Of a stretch of DNA of 64,000 bases, positions 50,555 through 58,470 are shown one piece after another. Below the pieces are notes generated by a model, which did not search any database, was not told the DNA's origin, and saw nothing but the letters and a program-made list of their open reading frames with translations. The translations under genes were made by a program, and so were the position numbers. This stretch comes from Methylotenera_A sp044228245 (GTDB lineage Bacteria; Pseudomonadota; Gammaproteobacteria; Burkholderiales; Methylophilaceae), in contig JBGAVG010000002.1 in assembly GCA_044228245.1 (NCBI GenBank), positions 124,001 through 188,000 on the forward strand, in the 5' to 3' direction. How positions within the stretch are numbered: position 1 is the first letter of the stretch; each line of letters starts with the position of its first letter.

Positions 50555-51448
50555 GTGAGCAACAGCAATAATAAAAACTCTTTTGCGGTATTTGGCCTGC
50601 TTTTTGGCGCGCTATGCTGGGGCATCATCTGGTATCCGTACCGTCTGATGGCGGAAGCGGGAATTTCCGGCGTCGCTTCCAGTTTTTACACCTACTGCAT
50701 TGCAGCGGTGATCGCCGGAATATATTTTTGCAAGCATTGGCGCGGGTTGTTGACGCAGCCTAAAAGCATCTTCTGGTTAAGCCTGGCCGCGGGCTGGACC
50801 AATCTGAGTTATGTGCTGGCCGTGATTGACGGCGAAGTGATGCGTGTGATGCTGCTGTTTTATCTTTCGCCATTGTGGACATTGCTGCTGGCGCGTTTCT
50901 GGCTGAAAGAGCCGATTACTCAAATCGGATTTATTTCAATCGTCATTGCGCTTATTGGCGCCTATATCATGCTGGCCGGGCCATTGGGCGAGATGACCCG
51001 TTATCTTCCAGTTCCGCGGAATACGGCGGAATGGCTGGCATTGTCATCGGGCATGGGATTTTCGCTAACCAACGTGATCACACGCAAATCCAGCCATTTA
51101 AGCCTGCGCGCCAAGTCATTCGCAGTCTGGTTTGGCGTGATCGGCGTGGCATTGGTTTTTTCTCCAATTCTAGAGGGAGAATTTCCGATGCCTAGTTTTT
51201 TTAGCGTGTATCACTGGCTGGTGATGGGTTTGATAGCTTTATTGTTGATGGCGGCTACGTTGCTGGTGCAATTCGGCTTAACGCAGCTCACGGCTATACG
51301 GGCTTCGGTGTTGTTTTTGTTTGAGCTGGTGGTCGCCGCGATCGCCTCGTATTACCTGGCGCACGAGGCGATGACGCTCAATGAGTGGATTGGTGGCAGC
51401 CTGATTGTCATGGCCGCACTCATCGCGGCATTAAATCATAAAGAATGA
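50555..51448 (+). CDS. DMT-superfamily (EamA) transporter
   Basis: The 297-residue inner-membrane protein has about ten helices in two EamA repeats (about 10-140 and 155-293), the second ending with a LFELVVAAIASYYLAHE motif typical of metabolite exporters. The substrate is unknown. It starts with GTG, with AGGA six bases upstream. It is divergent from dapC and converges on pilU, 9 bases away. Confidence 0.9.
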   Translation: MSNSNNKNSFAVFGLLFGALCWGIIWYPYRLMAEAGISGVASSFYTYCIAAVIAGIYFCKHWRGLLTQPKSIFWLSLAAGWTNLSYVLAVIDGEVMRVMLLFYLSPLWTLLLARFWLKEPITQIGFISIVIALIGAYIMLAGPLGEMTRYLPVPRNTAEWLALSSGMGFSLTNVITRKSSHLSLRAKSFAVWFGVIGVALVFSPILEGEFPMPSFFSVYHWLVMGLIALLLMAATLLVQFGLTQLTAIRASVLFLFELVVAAIASYYLAHEAMTLNEWIGGSLIVMAALIAALNHKE

Positions 51449-51457
51449 ACCAGCAGG

Positions 51458-52549
51458 CTAGTTAAAGCCTCCGGCAGCACCCTCGGCGGCAAAGCGCATT
51501 TTAAGCGATAAGTCGTTGCGGGAATCGGCGTTTGCCAGCGCGTCTTCTTCGCCAATTTTGCCATTGCTGAACAGCCTGAATAACGACTGGTCGAAAGTGT
51601 TCATGCCGATATCATTGTTGTCTGCCATGATTTCCTTCATCTCGCCCAGTTTCTGCTTTTGAATAAGCTCGGCCATGTACGGCGTATTGATCATGACTTC
51701 TACCGCGGCAACGCGTTTTTGTATTTTGCCTGGGATCAGTCGCTGCGAAATGATGCCCACCAGATTCAGCGAAAGACCAAGCAGCAGGCCGTGTTTGGCT
51801 TCGGTAGGAAAAAACGAGATGATGCGTTCCAGTGCCTGATTGGCATTGTTGGCGTGTAATGTAGCAAGGCATAAATGGCCAGTTTCGGCATAGGCGAGCG
51901 CCTGTTTCATGCCTTCCATGTCGCGCACCTCGCCAATCAGAATGACGTCCGGTGCCTGGCGCATGGCATTTTTCAGCGCATTTTCGAAAGAGAGGGTGTC
52001 TATGCCGACTTCGCGCTGGTCCACCACTGATTTTTTGTGGGTGTACACAAATTCAATCGGGTCTTCAATCGTGACAATATGGCCATTTTCATTCGCGTTG
52101 CGGTAATCAATCATCGATGCCAGCGTGGTTGATTTGCCTGAGCCGGTGGCACCTACCACCAGAACCAGGCCGCGCTTGCGCATAATGAGATCCCTGAGAA
52201 CAAGCGGTAGACCCAGTGTTTCAAAATCCGGAATCTCGGTTTTAATATGGCGAATGACCATGCCGACTTCGCCGCGCTGGCGGAATACATTAATCCGGAA
52301 GCGGCCGATATCCTTGCGGCCAATCGCAAAGTTGCATTCCAGAGTGGATTCGAACTCTGCAATCTGTGCTGGGCTCATAATCGAATAAGCGATTTCTTTT
52401 ATCATGCCGGGCTGCATGATCTGACTGTTGACCGGCATTGCTTCGCCTTCGATTTCCATATGGATCGGTGCGCTGGTGCTGAAAAACAGGTCGGAGCCGC
52501 CTTTTTCCGTCATGAATTTAAGCACTGGGGTGATATCAATTGCAGCCAT
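51458..52549 (-). CDS. pilU: Type IV pilus retraction ATPase PilU
   Basis: This 363-residue hexameric secretion-type ATPase assists PilT in retracting type IVa pili. It has the N-terminal GGSDLFFSTSAPIHM segment, Walker A GATGSGKSTT, the Asp box and Walker B in DVILIGEVRD, and the His-box LATLHANN. The C-terminal NADSRNDLSLKMRF tail fits PilU better than PilT. pilT is not within the window. Confidence 0.93.
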   Translation of the reverse strand: MAAIDITPVLKFMTEKGGSDLFFSTSAPIHMEIEGEAMPVNSQIMQPGMIKEIAYSIMSPAQIAEFESTLECNFAIGRKDIGRFRINVFRQRGEVGMVIRHIKTEIPDFETLGLPLVLRDLIMRKRGLVLVVGATGSGKSTTLASMIDYRNANENGHIVTIEDPIEFVYTHKKSVVDQREVGIDTLSFENALKNAMRQAPDVILIGEVRDMEGMKQALAYAETGHLCLATLHANNANQALERIISFFPTEAKHGLLLGLSLNLVGIISQRLIPGKIQKRVAAVEVMINTPYMAELIQKQKLGEMKEIMADNNDIGMNTFDQSLFRLFSNGKIGEEDALANADSRNDLSLKMRFAAEGAAGGFN

Positions 52550-52615
52550 AGTATTTCCTGTTTTCTTGTAAGGCTAGTTTTAAGTAGGTTAACTTTATCA
52601 CAAGCTGGGTTTTTG

Positions 52616-54496
52616 TCACATAGCTTGCCGGAGATGCAAATAGTGTTGTTCCAATTCACGCGCAAATTGTGCCGGGTTGAATAACGCGGATTTTTCCAGT
52701 TCCGCATGGAGTTTTTGTTTTAGGCGCGCCAGTTTTTCAGGGTGCTGCGCAAAATCCAGCGCTTTTTGTTCATACGCTTGCAGCGAACTGGTGATTAATT
52801 CTGGCAGATTAACCCTTTGCAGCAGGCTTGCCGCTACGCGTGAGGCAAAAGTTTCGCCAGCGCATGTCAGTAGCGGCAAGCGCATAAAAAGCGCATCGCT
52901 GGCTGTGGTATGTGCGTTGTAGGGCAAGGTGTCCAGAAACAAGTCTGCATGCGCATGGCGGGCAAGATGCTCGGCAATCGCCACGCGCGGTGCAAAAATC
53001 AGCCGGCTTTTATCGATACTCGCACGCTCGGCTTCACGATGCAAATTGGCTTTTGCCCATGGATTGCACTCCAGCAGCCACAGCACGCTATTCGGCGCTT
53101 GTTGCAGCAAGCGCATCCATGCCGCAAATACCTCAGCAGTGATTTTAAAGGTCTGGTTAAAGCAGCAAAACACGAAAGCGTTTTCAGGCAGATTGTGCCC
53201 GGTTTTTGTGGCGTGCTTACCGACCGGGCGTGCGCTGTCATTGGGCTGATAGCACGGCAGGTAAAGCAACTGTTCGCTAAAATCTGCCGGGTTCGGCGCG
53301 GTGATTTTATCGGCCAGTATATAATCAAACAGCGGCTTGCCTCCCAGTTCACCCATTGTTCCCGGGTAACCCAGCCAATTGATGCTGATAGGGGAAGGCT
53401 TGAGCGCCACTATGCCGGTGCGGCTGCTTTGTGTGAAGCCGGTTAAATCGACCAGAATGTCAATCTGGTCTTGGTTGATTTTTTTTGCGGCCTCTAAATC
53501 ATTCAAATTTCTAATATCCACAAAATGGTCGAATGCCTGTTCCAGCCGTCTGCGCGTTGCGGTTTTATCGTTTTGGCCGTAAGAATAGGCGGTAATTTCG
53601 AACTGATTCCTGTCATGGTTTTCAATCAGTTCTGTGATTAAAAATGCGAGTGGATGCAATCTGAAATCGGCAGACAAATAGCCAATATTAAGCTTTTTAT
53701 TCGTTTTTGAATCGGCCTGTAGGTCAATGTCCATGCGGTTCCTGGCGATGCCTTTATAAAGCTGATTTGCCCAATTGCTGGCGCATTGTTTTTGTTCGGT
53801 GGCGGTCGTGCCGGGCATCGCCAGAAAGGCAAACGGTGAAATTTGTGCACTTGGTTCACTTTTCACCAGATTACGCAGCTGCTGGATTTGCGCATCTAAT
53901 CCAGTCCAATCGCACATATGCTGTTTCTGGTGCACCAGATGTGCGAGCGCATGATGCAGATGAGGGTTAATCTGTAACGCTGTTTGGTAGCTGGCGATAG
54001 CCTTATCCAGTTGTCCCAGTTCACGCTGCACATTGCCCAGGTTGTTATGGATGTCTGCATCATGCGGGTTTAAGCCGAGTGATTTTTTAAAACTTGTCAG
54101 CGCAGCCTGTGGCTTGCCCAGTTCACGCTGGGCATTACCCAGGTTGTACCAGTACACCGCGTTGCCAGGCTGATGCTGCGTCGCTTCTTCAAAGCAAGCC
54201 TCTGCCTGGGCAAAGCGGCCATGATGATGTGCCTGATTGCCCAGTTCCTGCAGTGCAAAACACAAAGCATTACGTGCATCATTATTTTTACCTGAAGCGC
54301 TTAAGATGCGTCGAAAATAGCCTGCCGCTTCTTCAAAACGCTGCAGTTCTACGCATAGATTACCGCAGATAATGTGCAGATTCAGCTCATTGGGATATTG
54401 CAGTAAAACCTGCTGATAAAGCTGTAACGCCAGGCCGGGATTGCCTTGTTGCTGTGCCTGTTGTGCATCGGCGAGTAGTTGATTCACATTTTGCAT
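52616..54496 (-). CDS. TPR-containing GT41 glycosyltransferase (O-GlcNAc transferase-like)
   Basis: The 626-residue protein has about five tetratricopeptide repeats (about 1-190) and a GT41/SPINDLY-type catalytic region (about 255-620) with GYLSADFRLHPLAF, LVDLTGFTQSSRTG and INWLGYPGTMG. Eukaryotic relatives transfer GlcNAc or fucose to Ser/Thr of proteins. Bacterial targets are mostly unknown; a pilin or flagellin is conceivable because pilU is the next gene downstream, but that is inference. It lacks a signal peptide, so it acts in the cytoplasm. The gene starts 16 bases after the MnmC-type oxidoreductase gene. Confidence 0.9.
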   Translation of the reverse strand: MQNVNQLLADAQQAQQQGNPGLALQLYQQVLLQYPNELNLHIICGNLCVELQRFEEAAGYFRRILSASGKNNDARNALCFALQELGNQAHHHGRFAQAEACFEEATQHQPGNAVYWYNLGNAQRELGKPQAALTSFKKSLGLNPHDADIHNNLGNVQRELGQLDKAIASYQTALQINPHLHHALAHLVHQKQHMCDWTGLDAQIQQLRNLVKSEPSAQISPFAFLAMPGTTATEQKQCASNWANQLYKGIARNRMDIDLQADSKTNKKLNIGYLSADFRLHPLAFLITELIENHDRNQFEITAYSYGQNDKTATRRRLEQAFDHFVDIRNLNDLEAAKKINQDQIDILVDLTGFTQSSRTGIVALKPSPISINWLGYPGTMGELGGKPLFDYILADKITAPNPADFSEQLLYLPCYQPNDSARPVGKHATKTGHNLPENAFVFCCFNQTFKITAEVFAAWMRLLQQAPNSVLWLLECNPWAKANLHREAERASIDKSRLIFAPRVAIAEHLARHAHADLFLDTLPYNAHTTASDALFMRLPLLTCAGETFASRVAASLLQRVNLPELITSSLQAYEQKALDFAQHPEKLARLKQKLHAELEKSALFNPAQFARELEQHYLHLRQAM

Positions 54497-54512
54497 GGCG
54501 CAATTTTACTTG

Positions 54513-55700
54513 TTAAAGCGAGTTTGCCAATTGTTTTAACCCCAATTCACGTAATAAAAACCGGCTGGGATTGAGTTTGCTGGCAAGTGCGCTTTCAACA
54601 GGGTAGTTTGAATTGGTAATCAGGCTTGCAATGAGCTCACCGCAGATTGGCGCAGTAATCATGCCTTTCGAGCCATGCCCGGCATTGACGTATAAACCTT
54701 CCAGCCAAGGCAAATCGGCAGGGTCGGCATTGTGGCGTGGCGGTTTTGCGCGAATTGCCTGTTCGTCCAGTAGCTGCCCTGCCAGCGGTAGGTGATCTAG
54801 CGTATGGCTGCGCCAGGCTACACGGCCAGATACGGATTTTTTGTCTACATGTGAGTAGATGTCGGGTGAAATGACACGCAAGGCATTTAAATTTTCGCTG
54901 GTATCTGTATCGCTTAAATGCGGGTTGGTATCGTTGGGCGCATAAGTCGTTCCGATAGAATGCAGGCCATCCACCGCAGGGCTCAGGTAATGGTTGCTGC
55001 AAATAATTGTGTTTATTTTTTGACTATCATCATTGAGCGCAAAGAAATTAACCTGGCCGCGCACCGGGGTGATTTGCACACTCGCGCAAGGCTTGAATTG
55101 TTTGATGTCGTTGGCATTACACATCACAACGACGTCTGCTTCAAAAGCAGTATTTTTGTCATCGAATATCTGCCATTGATTGGCAATTTTCTTGATTTTC
55201 AGCGCATTGGTGGAAATGTGTGTGGTGACAAGCGCCGAGCCGCAAAGCGCTTCGCATAGCGCCGCTGGCCGAATCCAGCCGGATTGTGGCAGATAGATGC
55301 CGCCAGTTTTTAGTTCAAATCCCGCTGTTTCACTTGCTGCATTGGCGTCTAAATGCTGCAGGAATGCAAGGGAATCTTGCTGCGAAAGTGCTTGCTGTCT
55401 GGCTTGTTCACGTGCATCAAAAGCCAGTTGCATCAATCCGCAGGCATTGAACATCGTAGGATAGTCTGGCAATTGTTTTAATAATTCCAGCGTAAACTGA
55501 AAACCATGTAAAGCTAAGGTGCTAGGGGCATCAGGCTTGATGCTGAATTTAGGGTACAGCATCGCAATCGGGTTGCCGGAACCTTCCTGCGCCAGCGCTG
55601 AATGCCGTTCAATCAGCGTGACAGCAATGCCGCGCTTGGCGAGCGCATGGGCGGTGCTGCAACCCGCGATGCCGCCGCCGATGACAATGGCTTTTGTCAT
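54513..55700 (-). CDS. mnmC: FAD-dependent cmnm5(s2)U34 oxidoreductase, stand-alone MnmC C-terminal domain
   Basis: The 395-residue flavoprotein corresponds to the oxidoreductase half of E. coli MnmC, which oxidatively removes the carboxymethyl group from cmnm5U34 of tRNA. It has the GGGIAGCSTAHALAKRG dinucleotide fold at its start, LIERHS, GNPIAMLYPKFS and the C-terminal YVNAGHGSKGM segment. In E. coli this is fused behind a methyltransferase; here the methyltransferase is encoded by the upstream gene, and the ATG overlaps its stop by 4 bases. Confidence 0.92.
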   Translation of the reverse strand: MTKAIVIGGGIAGCSTAHALAKRGIAVTLIERHSALAQEGSGNPIAMLYPKFSIKPDAPSTLALHGFQFTLELLKQLPDYPTMFNACGLMQLAFDAREQARQQALSQQDSLAFLQHLDANAASETAGFELKTGGIYLPQSGWIRPAALCEALCGSALVTTHISTNALKIKKIANQWQIFDDKNTAFEADVVVMCNANDIKQFKPCASVQITPVRGQVNFFALNDDSQKINTIICSNHYLSPAVDGLHSIGTTYAPNDTNPHLSDTDTSENLNALRVISPDIYSHVDKKSVSGRVAWRSHTLDHLPLAGQLLDEQAIRAKPPRHNADPADLPWLEGLYVNAGHGSKGMITAPICGELIASLITNSNYPVESALASKLNPSRFLLRELGLKQLANSL

Positions 55701-56401
55701 GCGCTTTTCCCCGTAAAAACGCCGTTCAGCATCTCACGCTTTTTGCCATAGCCTGTGTGTTTTTGTACATTGAAGCCGACACAGCTTAACCCTCTGCGCA
55801 CCGCGCCAGCGCTGGTGAATGTGGCAAATGTAGTGTGGATTTTAGAGAGTCTTGCCATATGTCCAAATACCTCGCCAGACCACATATCAGTATTTTTGGC
55901 TGGCGCAAAACCATCCAGTAGCCATGCGTCTGCCGTGTCATTGATTTGAGCGAGCTGCGTGGTAACATCGCCGATCCATAAGTCAAGCTGGATGTGGCTT
56001 GCAGCAAGGTTAAACTGATTTAGCCCGGATTCAAGTTTCGCATATTGTGAGATGAGTTCGGATGAGATCACACTGAATTGTGGCAGAAGTTGCATGGCGC
56101 GCTGTAAATCAGCAAGCTTAAGCGGGTATTTCTCGATGCTGACGTAATGCAATTTCGCATGAGGCGGCGACAATGCCAGCCAATGCGTGCAGACCGCCAG
56201 AAAATTGAGTCCGGTGCCGAAGCCGGTTTCGATAATAGTAAAGTGATTGTTGTTAAGTTGCGCAAAACGCTGTTTTAGTTGATTGTGAGCAATGAATACA
56301 TATTCTGTTTCCTGCAGGCCATCCTCTGTTGAAAAATAAATATCATTAAAATCAATAGAATATGGTTGATTATTAATCCAATTTATATTAGAAAATTGCA
56401 T
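55697..56401 (-). CDS. mnmD: tRNA mnm5(s2)U34 methyltransferase, stand-alone MnmC N-terminal domain (MnmD)
   Basis: The 234-residue methyltransferase corresponds to the N-terminal half of E. coli MnmC, which methylates nm5U34 to mnm5U34. It shows PYSIDFNDIYFSTEDGLQETEYVF at its start, the SAM loop ETGFGTGLNFLAV and DAWLLDGFAPAKNTDMW. Met 56401 matches the family N-terminus; an extension to 56449 is unneeded. The stop overlaps the oxidoreductase start (ATGA), so the two halves are made together but separately. Confidence 0.92.
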   Translation of the reverse strand: MQFSNINWINNQPYSIDFNDIYFSTEDGLQETEYVFIAHNQLKQRFAQLNNNHFTIIETGFGTGLNFLAVCTHWLALSPPHAKLHYVSIEKYPLKLADLQRAMQLLPQFSVISSELISQYAKLESGLNQFNLAASHIQLDLWIGDVTTQLAQINDTADAWLLDGFAPAKNTDMWSGEVFGHMARLSKIHTTFATFTSAGAVRRGLSCVGFNVQKHTGYGKKREMLNGVFTGKSA

Positions 56402-56520
56402 GTTATCGCGTCTTGATTTTGTAGACCCCGTGCGACTTATTGTTAGCATTTTTCATTTAAAACCAAAACAAGCTATATACTTACCGGTATGCTATGAATA
56501 AATCATTGGAACCTGTCACT

Positions 56521-58308
56521 ATGAAACGTCATTTTAATCTGAATTTTTTGATTTTAGCGGTTGTTCTGAGTTTGCTTGCCGCCTGTACGCAAATTTCAAC
56601 GCGATACCACGCTGAAACGCAGGATTGGCCAAGCTTTGGGCGTGATTACAGTAGCCAGCGCTTTTCGCCATCTGCGCAAATTAACAAGGACAATGTAAAA
56701 AGCCTGGTACAGGCCTGGCAATATAAAAGCGGCATCACGGCGACTTTTCAAGCTACGCCGATCGTGCAAGGCAGTGTAATGTATCTGTCTTTGCCTTTTA
56801 ACCACGTGGTCGCGCTGGATGCCAGAACTGGCAAGGAGCTCTGGCGCTACAATCATGACAGGCGTAAGGATTGGCAGATGTGCTGCGGCCCGGCCAACAG
56901 GGGCGTAGCAGTTGTGGAGGGCAAGGTGTTTGTTGGCACGGTGGACGCACGTTTGATTGCGCTGAATGCTAAAACTGGGGCCAAAGAGTGGGATATCGAC
57001 GTGGTGGAAAATGCGATCACCACAGAAGCTCAGGATGCCTTGGATAAAAGCGACCCGAATTCAGCGCGCAGAGTGACGGGCGGCACCGGCATCGGCATCG
57101 CCATGGCACCTGTGGTGTATAAAGGCAAAGTGATTATTGGTATTACCGGGGTAGGTTATGGCTTGCACATTGATAATCCGCGTGAAGATGCGCCGCTGGG
57201 TGCGGTGATTGGCGTTACCGGCCGTTACGGCCGCCCCGGCTTTCTGGCGGCCTATGATGTAAAAAACGGCAAGCGTATCTGGCAGTTTGATACGATTCCT
57301 GACAAAGGCTGGGAGGGCATATTTGCCGAAGCCACGGAAGATGGTGCGACCTTTAACCGTGATGTAGCTGCCGAAAAAGCGGATTTAGCCAAGTATCCTG
57401 ACTCGGCACGCTTCGGCGGTGGCTCAGCCTGGAGCACGCCTGCGATTGATGCAGTGACCGATACACTATATTTTGGTACGGGCAACCCAAGCCCGCAGAT
57501 GAATGATGTTTCACGGCCTGGTGATAATCTCTATACAGTTTCTTTGGTAGCGCTGGATGTCAATACCGGCAAGCGCAAGTGGCATTATCAGCAGGTGCCG
57601 CATGACTTGTGGGGCTATGACTTGGCAAGCCCGCCGGTATTGTTTAATTACAGATTAAATGGCAACACAATTCCTGCAGTGGGCCAGGCCAGCAAAACCG
57701 GTTGGTTCTATGTGCATGACAGGGCAACAGGCCAGTTACTGAAAAAATCAGAGGCTTTTGTACCACAGCAGAATATGTTCAAGAAAGCGACTTTTGAAGG
57801 CACCGTTGTATATCCGGGTATCCTGGGTGGCTCCAACTGGTCGCCCGTGAGCGTAGATGAAGCCGGTCAGCGCGTGTTTGTGGCAGGCATCCATGCTCCG
57901 ATAAAATACACACTGCATGAATCTCCTGCTAAAGACGGCAAACCAGCTATCCGCTACACGGCCAGCGAACCTACCGGCGACCCGCGCTGGGGCCTGCTTT
58001 CAGCGATTGATTTAGCAACCGGGAAAATTGCTTGGCAAAACAAAACCGCACAACCCTTGGTAGGCGGCGTGCTGGCAACTGCAGGCGGCCTGGTGTTTAT
58101 GGGTGAGGGTAACGGCAACTTTAACGCCTATAACAGCCAGACAAGCGAGCTGCTATGGCAGGCGAAATCAGACTTTGGCGTCAACGCGCCGCCGATTACC
58201 TACGCGATCGACGGCGTGCAATATATCGCAGTGGCGAGCGGCGGCAGTTCCATATTTGGTTATAAGCAGGGCGACGCCGTGCTGGTATACAAACTTTCTG
58301 GTCAATAA
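56521..58308 (+). CDS. PQQ-dependent dehydrogenase-like quinoprotein, lipoprotein form, altered active site
   Basis: The 595-residue beta-propeller protein belongs to the PQQ alcohol/methanol dehydrogenase family. It carries a lipobox (AAC, Cys22), so it is membrane-anchored, unlike soluble MxaF or XoxF. The adjacent Cys121-Cys122 pair, the WxxDxxTGKxxW blade repeats and Asn322 in GTGNPSP are conserved. But in HDLWGYD (361-367) Gly365 stands where the catalytic Asp usually is; Asp367 is two residues on. The region expected to give the metal-binding Glu (231-246) has none. Activity is therefore uncertain. An in-frame ATG at 56494 is an alternative start. No cytochrome or PQQ gene adjoins. Confidence 0.85.
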   Translation: MKRHFNLNFLILAVVLSLLAACTQISTRYHAETQDWPSFGRDYSSQRFSPSAQINKDNVKSLVQAWQYKSGITATFQATPIVQGSVMYLSLPFNHVVALDARTGKELWRYNHDRRKDWQMCCGPANRGVAVVEGKVFVGTVDARLIALNAKTGAKEWDIDVVENAITTEAQDALDKSDPNSARRVTGGTGIGIAMAPVVYKGKVIIGITGVGYGLHIDNPREDAPLGAVIGVTGRYGRPGFLAAYDVKNGKRIWQFDTIPDKGWEGIFAEATEDGATFNRDVAAEKADLAKYPDSARFGGGSAWSTPAIDAVTDTLYFGTGNPSPQMNDVSRPGDNLYTVSLVALDVNTGKRKWHYQQVPHDLWGYDLASPPVLFNYRLNGNTIPAVGQASKTGWFYVHDRATGQLLKKSEAFVPQQNMFKKATFEGTVVYPGILGGSNWSPVSVDEAGQRVFVAGIHAPIKYTLHESPAKDGKPAIRYTASEPTGDPRWGLLSAIDLATGKIAWQNKTAQPLVGGVLATAGGLVFMGEGNGNFNAYNSQTSELLWQAKSDFGVNAPPITYAIDGVQYIAVASGGSSIFGYKQGDAVLVYKLSGQ

Positions 58309-58470
58309 CTTAGCAGCACAGGGGTTTGGTAGGGTAAAATACATTAATTTTAGCTCCAAGCCTTCCAGGCTAAACCAAGCTGCTGAATATCTGTCAATGC
58401 GACTAGATGGGAAGCATGGTATAAGTGACAATACAGAACAGAATTGTATGTAATATAAAGTGGTATATTC
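58309..58470. other. Non-coding gap between quinoprotein gene and ccoI
   Basis: This 162-base gap holds a small AGCCT/AGGCT hairpin (58359-58371) without a T tract and an A+T-rich end just before ccoI. I see no convincing promoter, box or gene in it. Confidence 0.4.

Noticed and set aside
52910..53446. 178-codon plus-strand frame
   Set aside because: Antisense to the GT41 catalytic domain; no ribosome site or domain.
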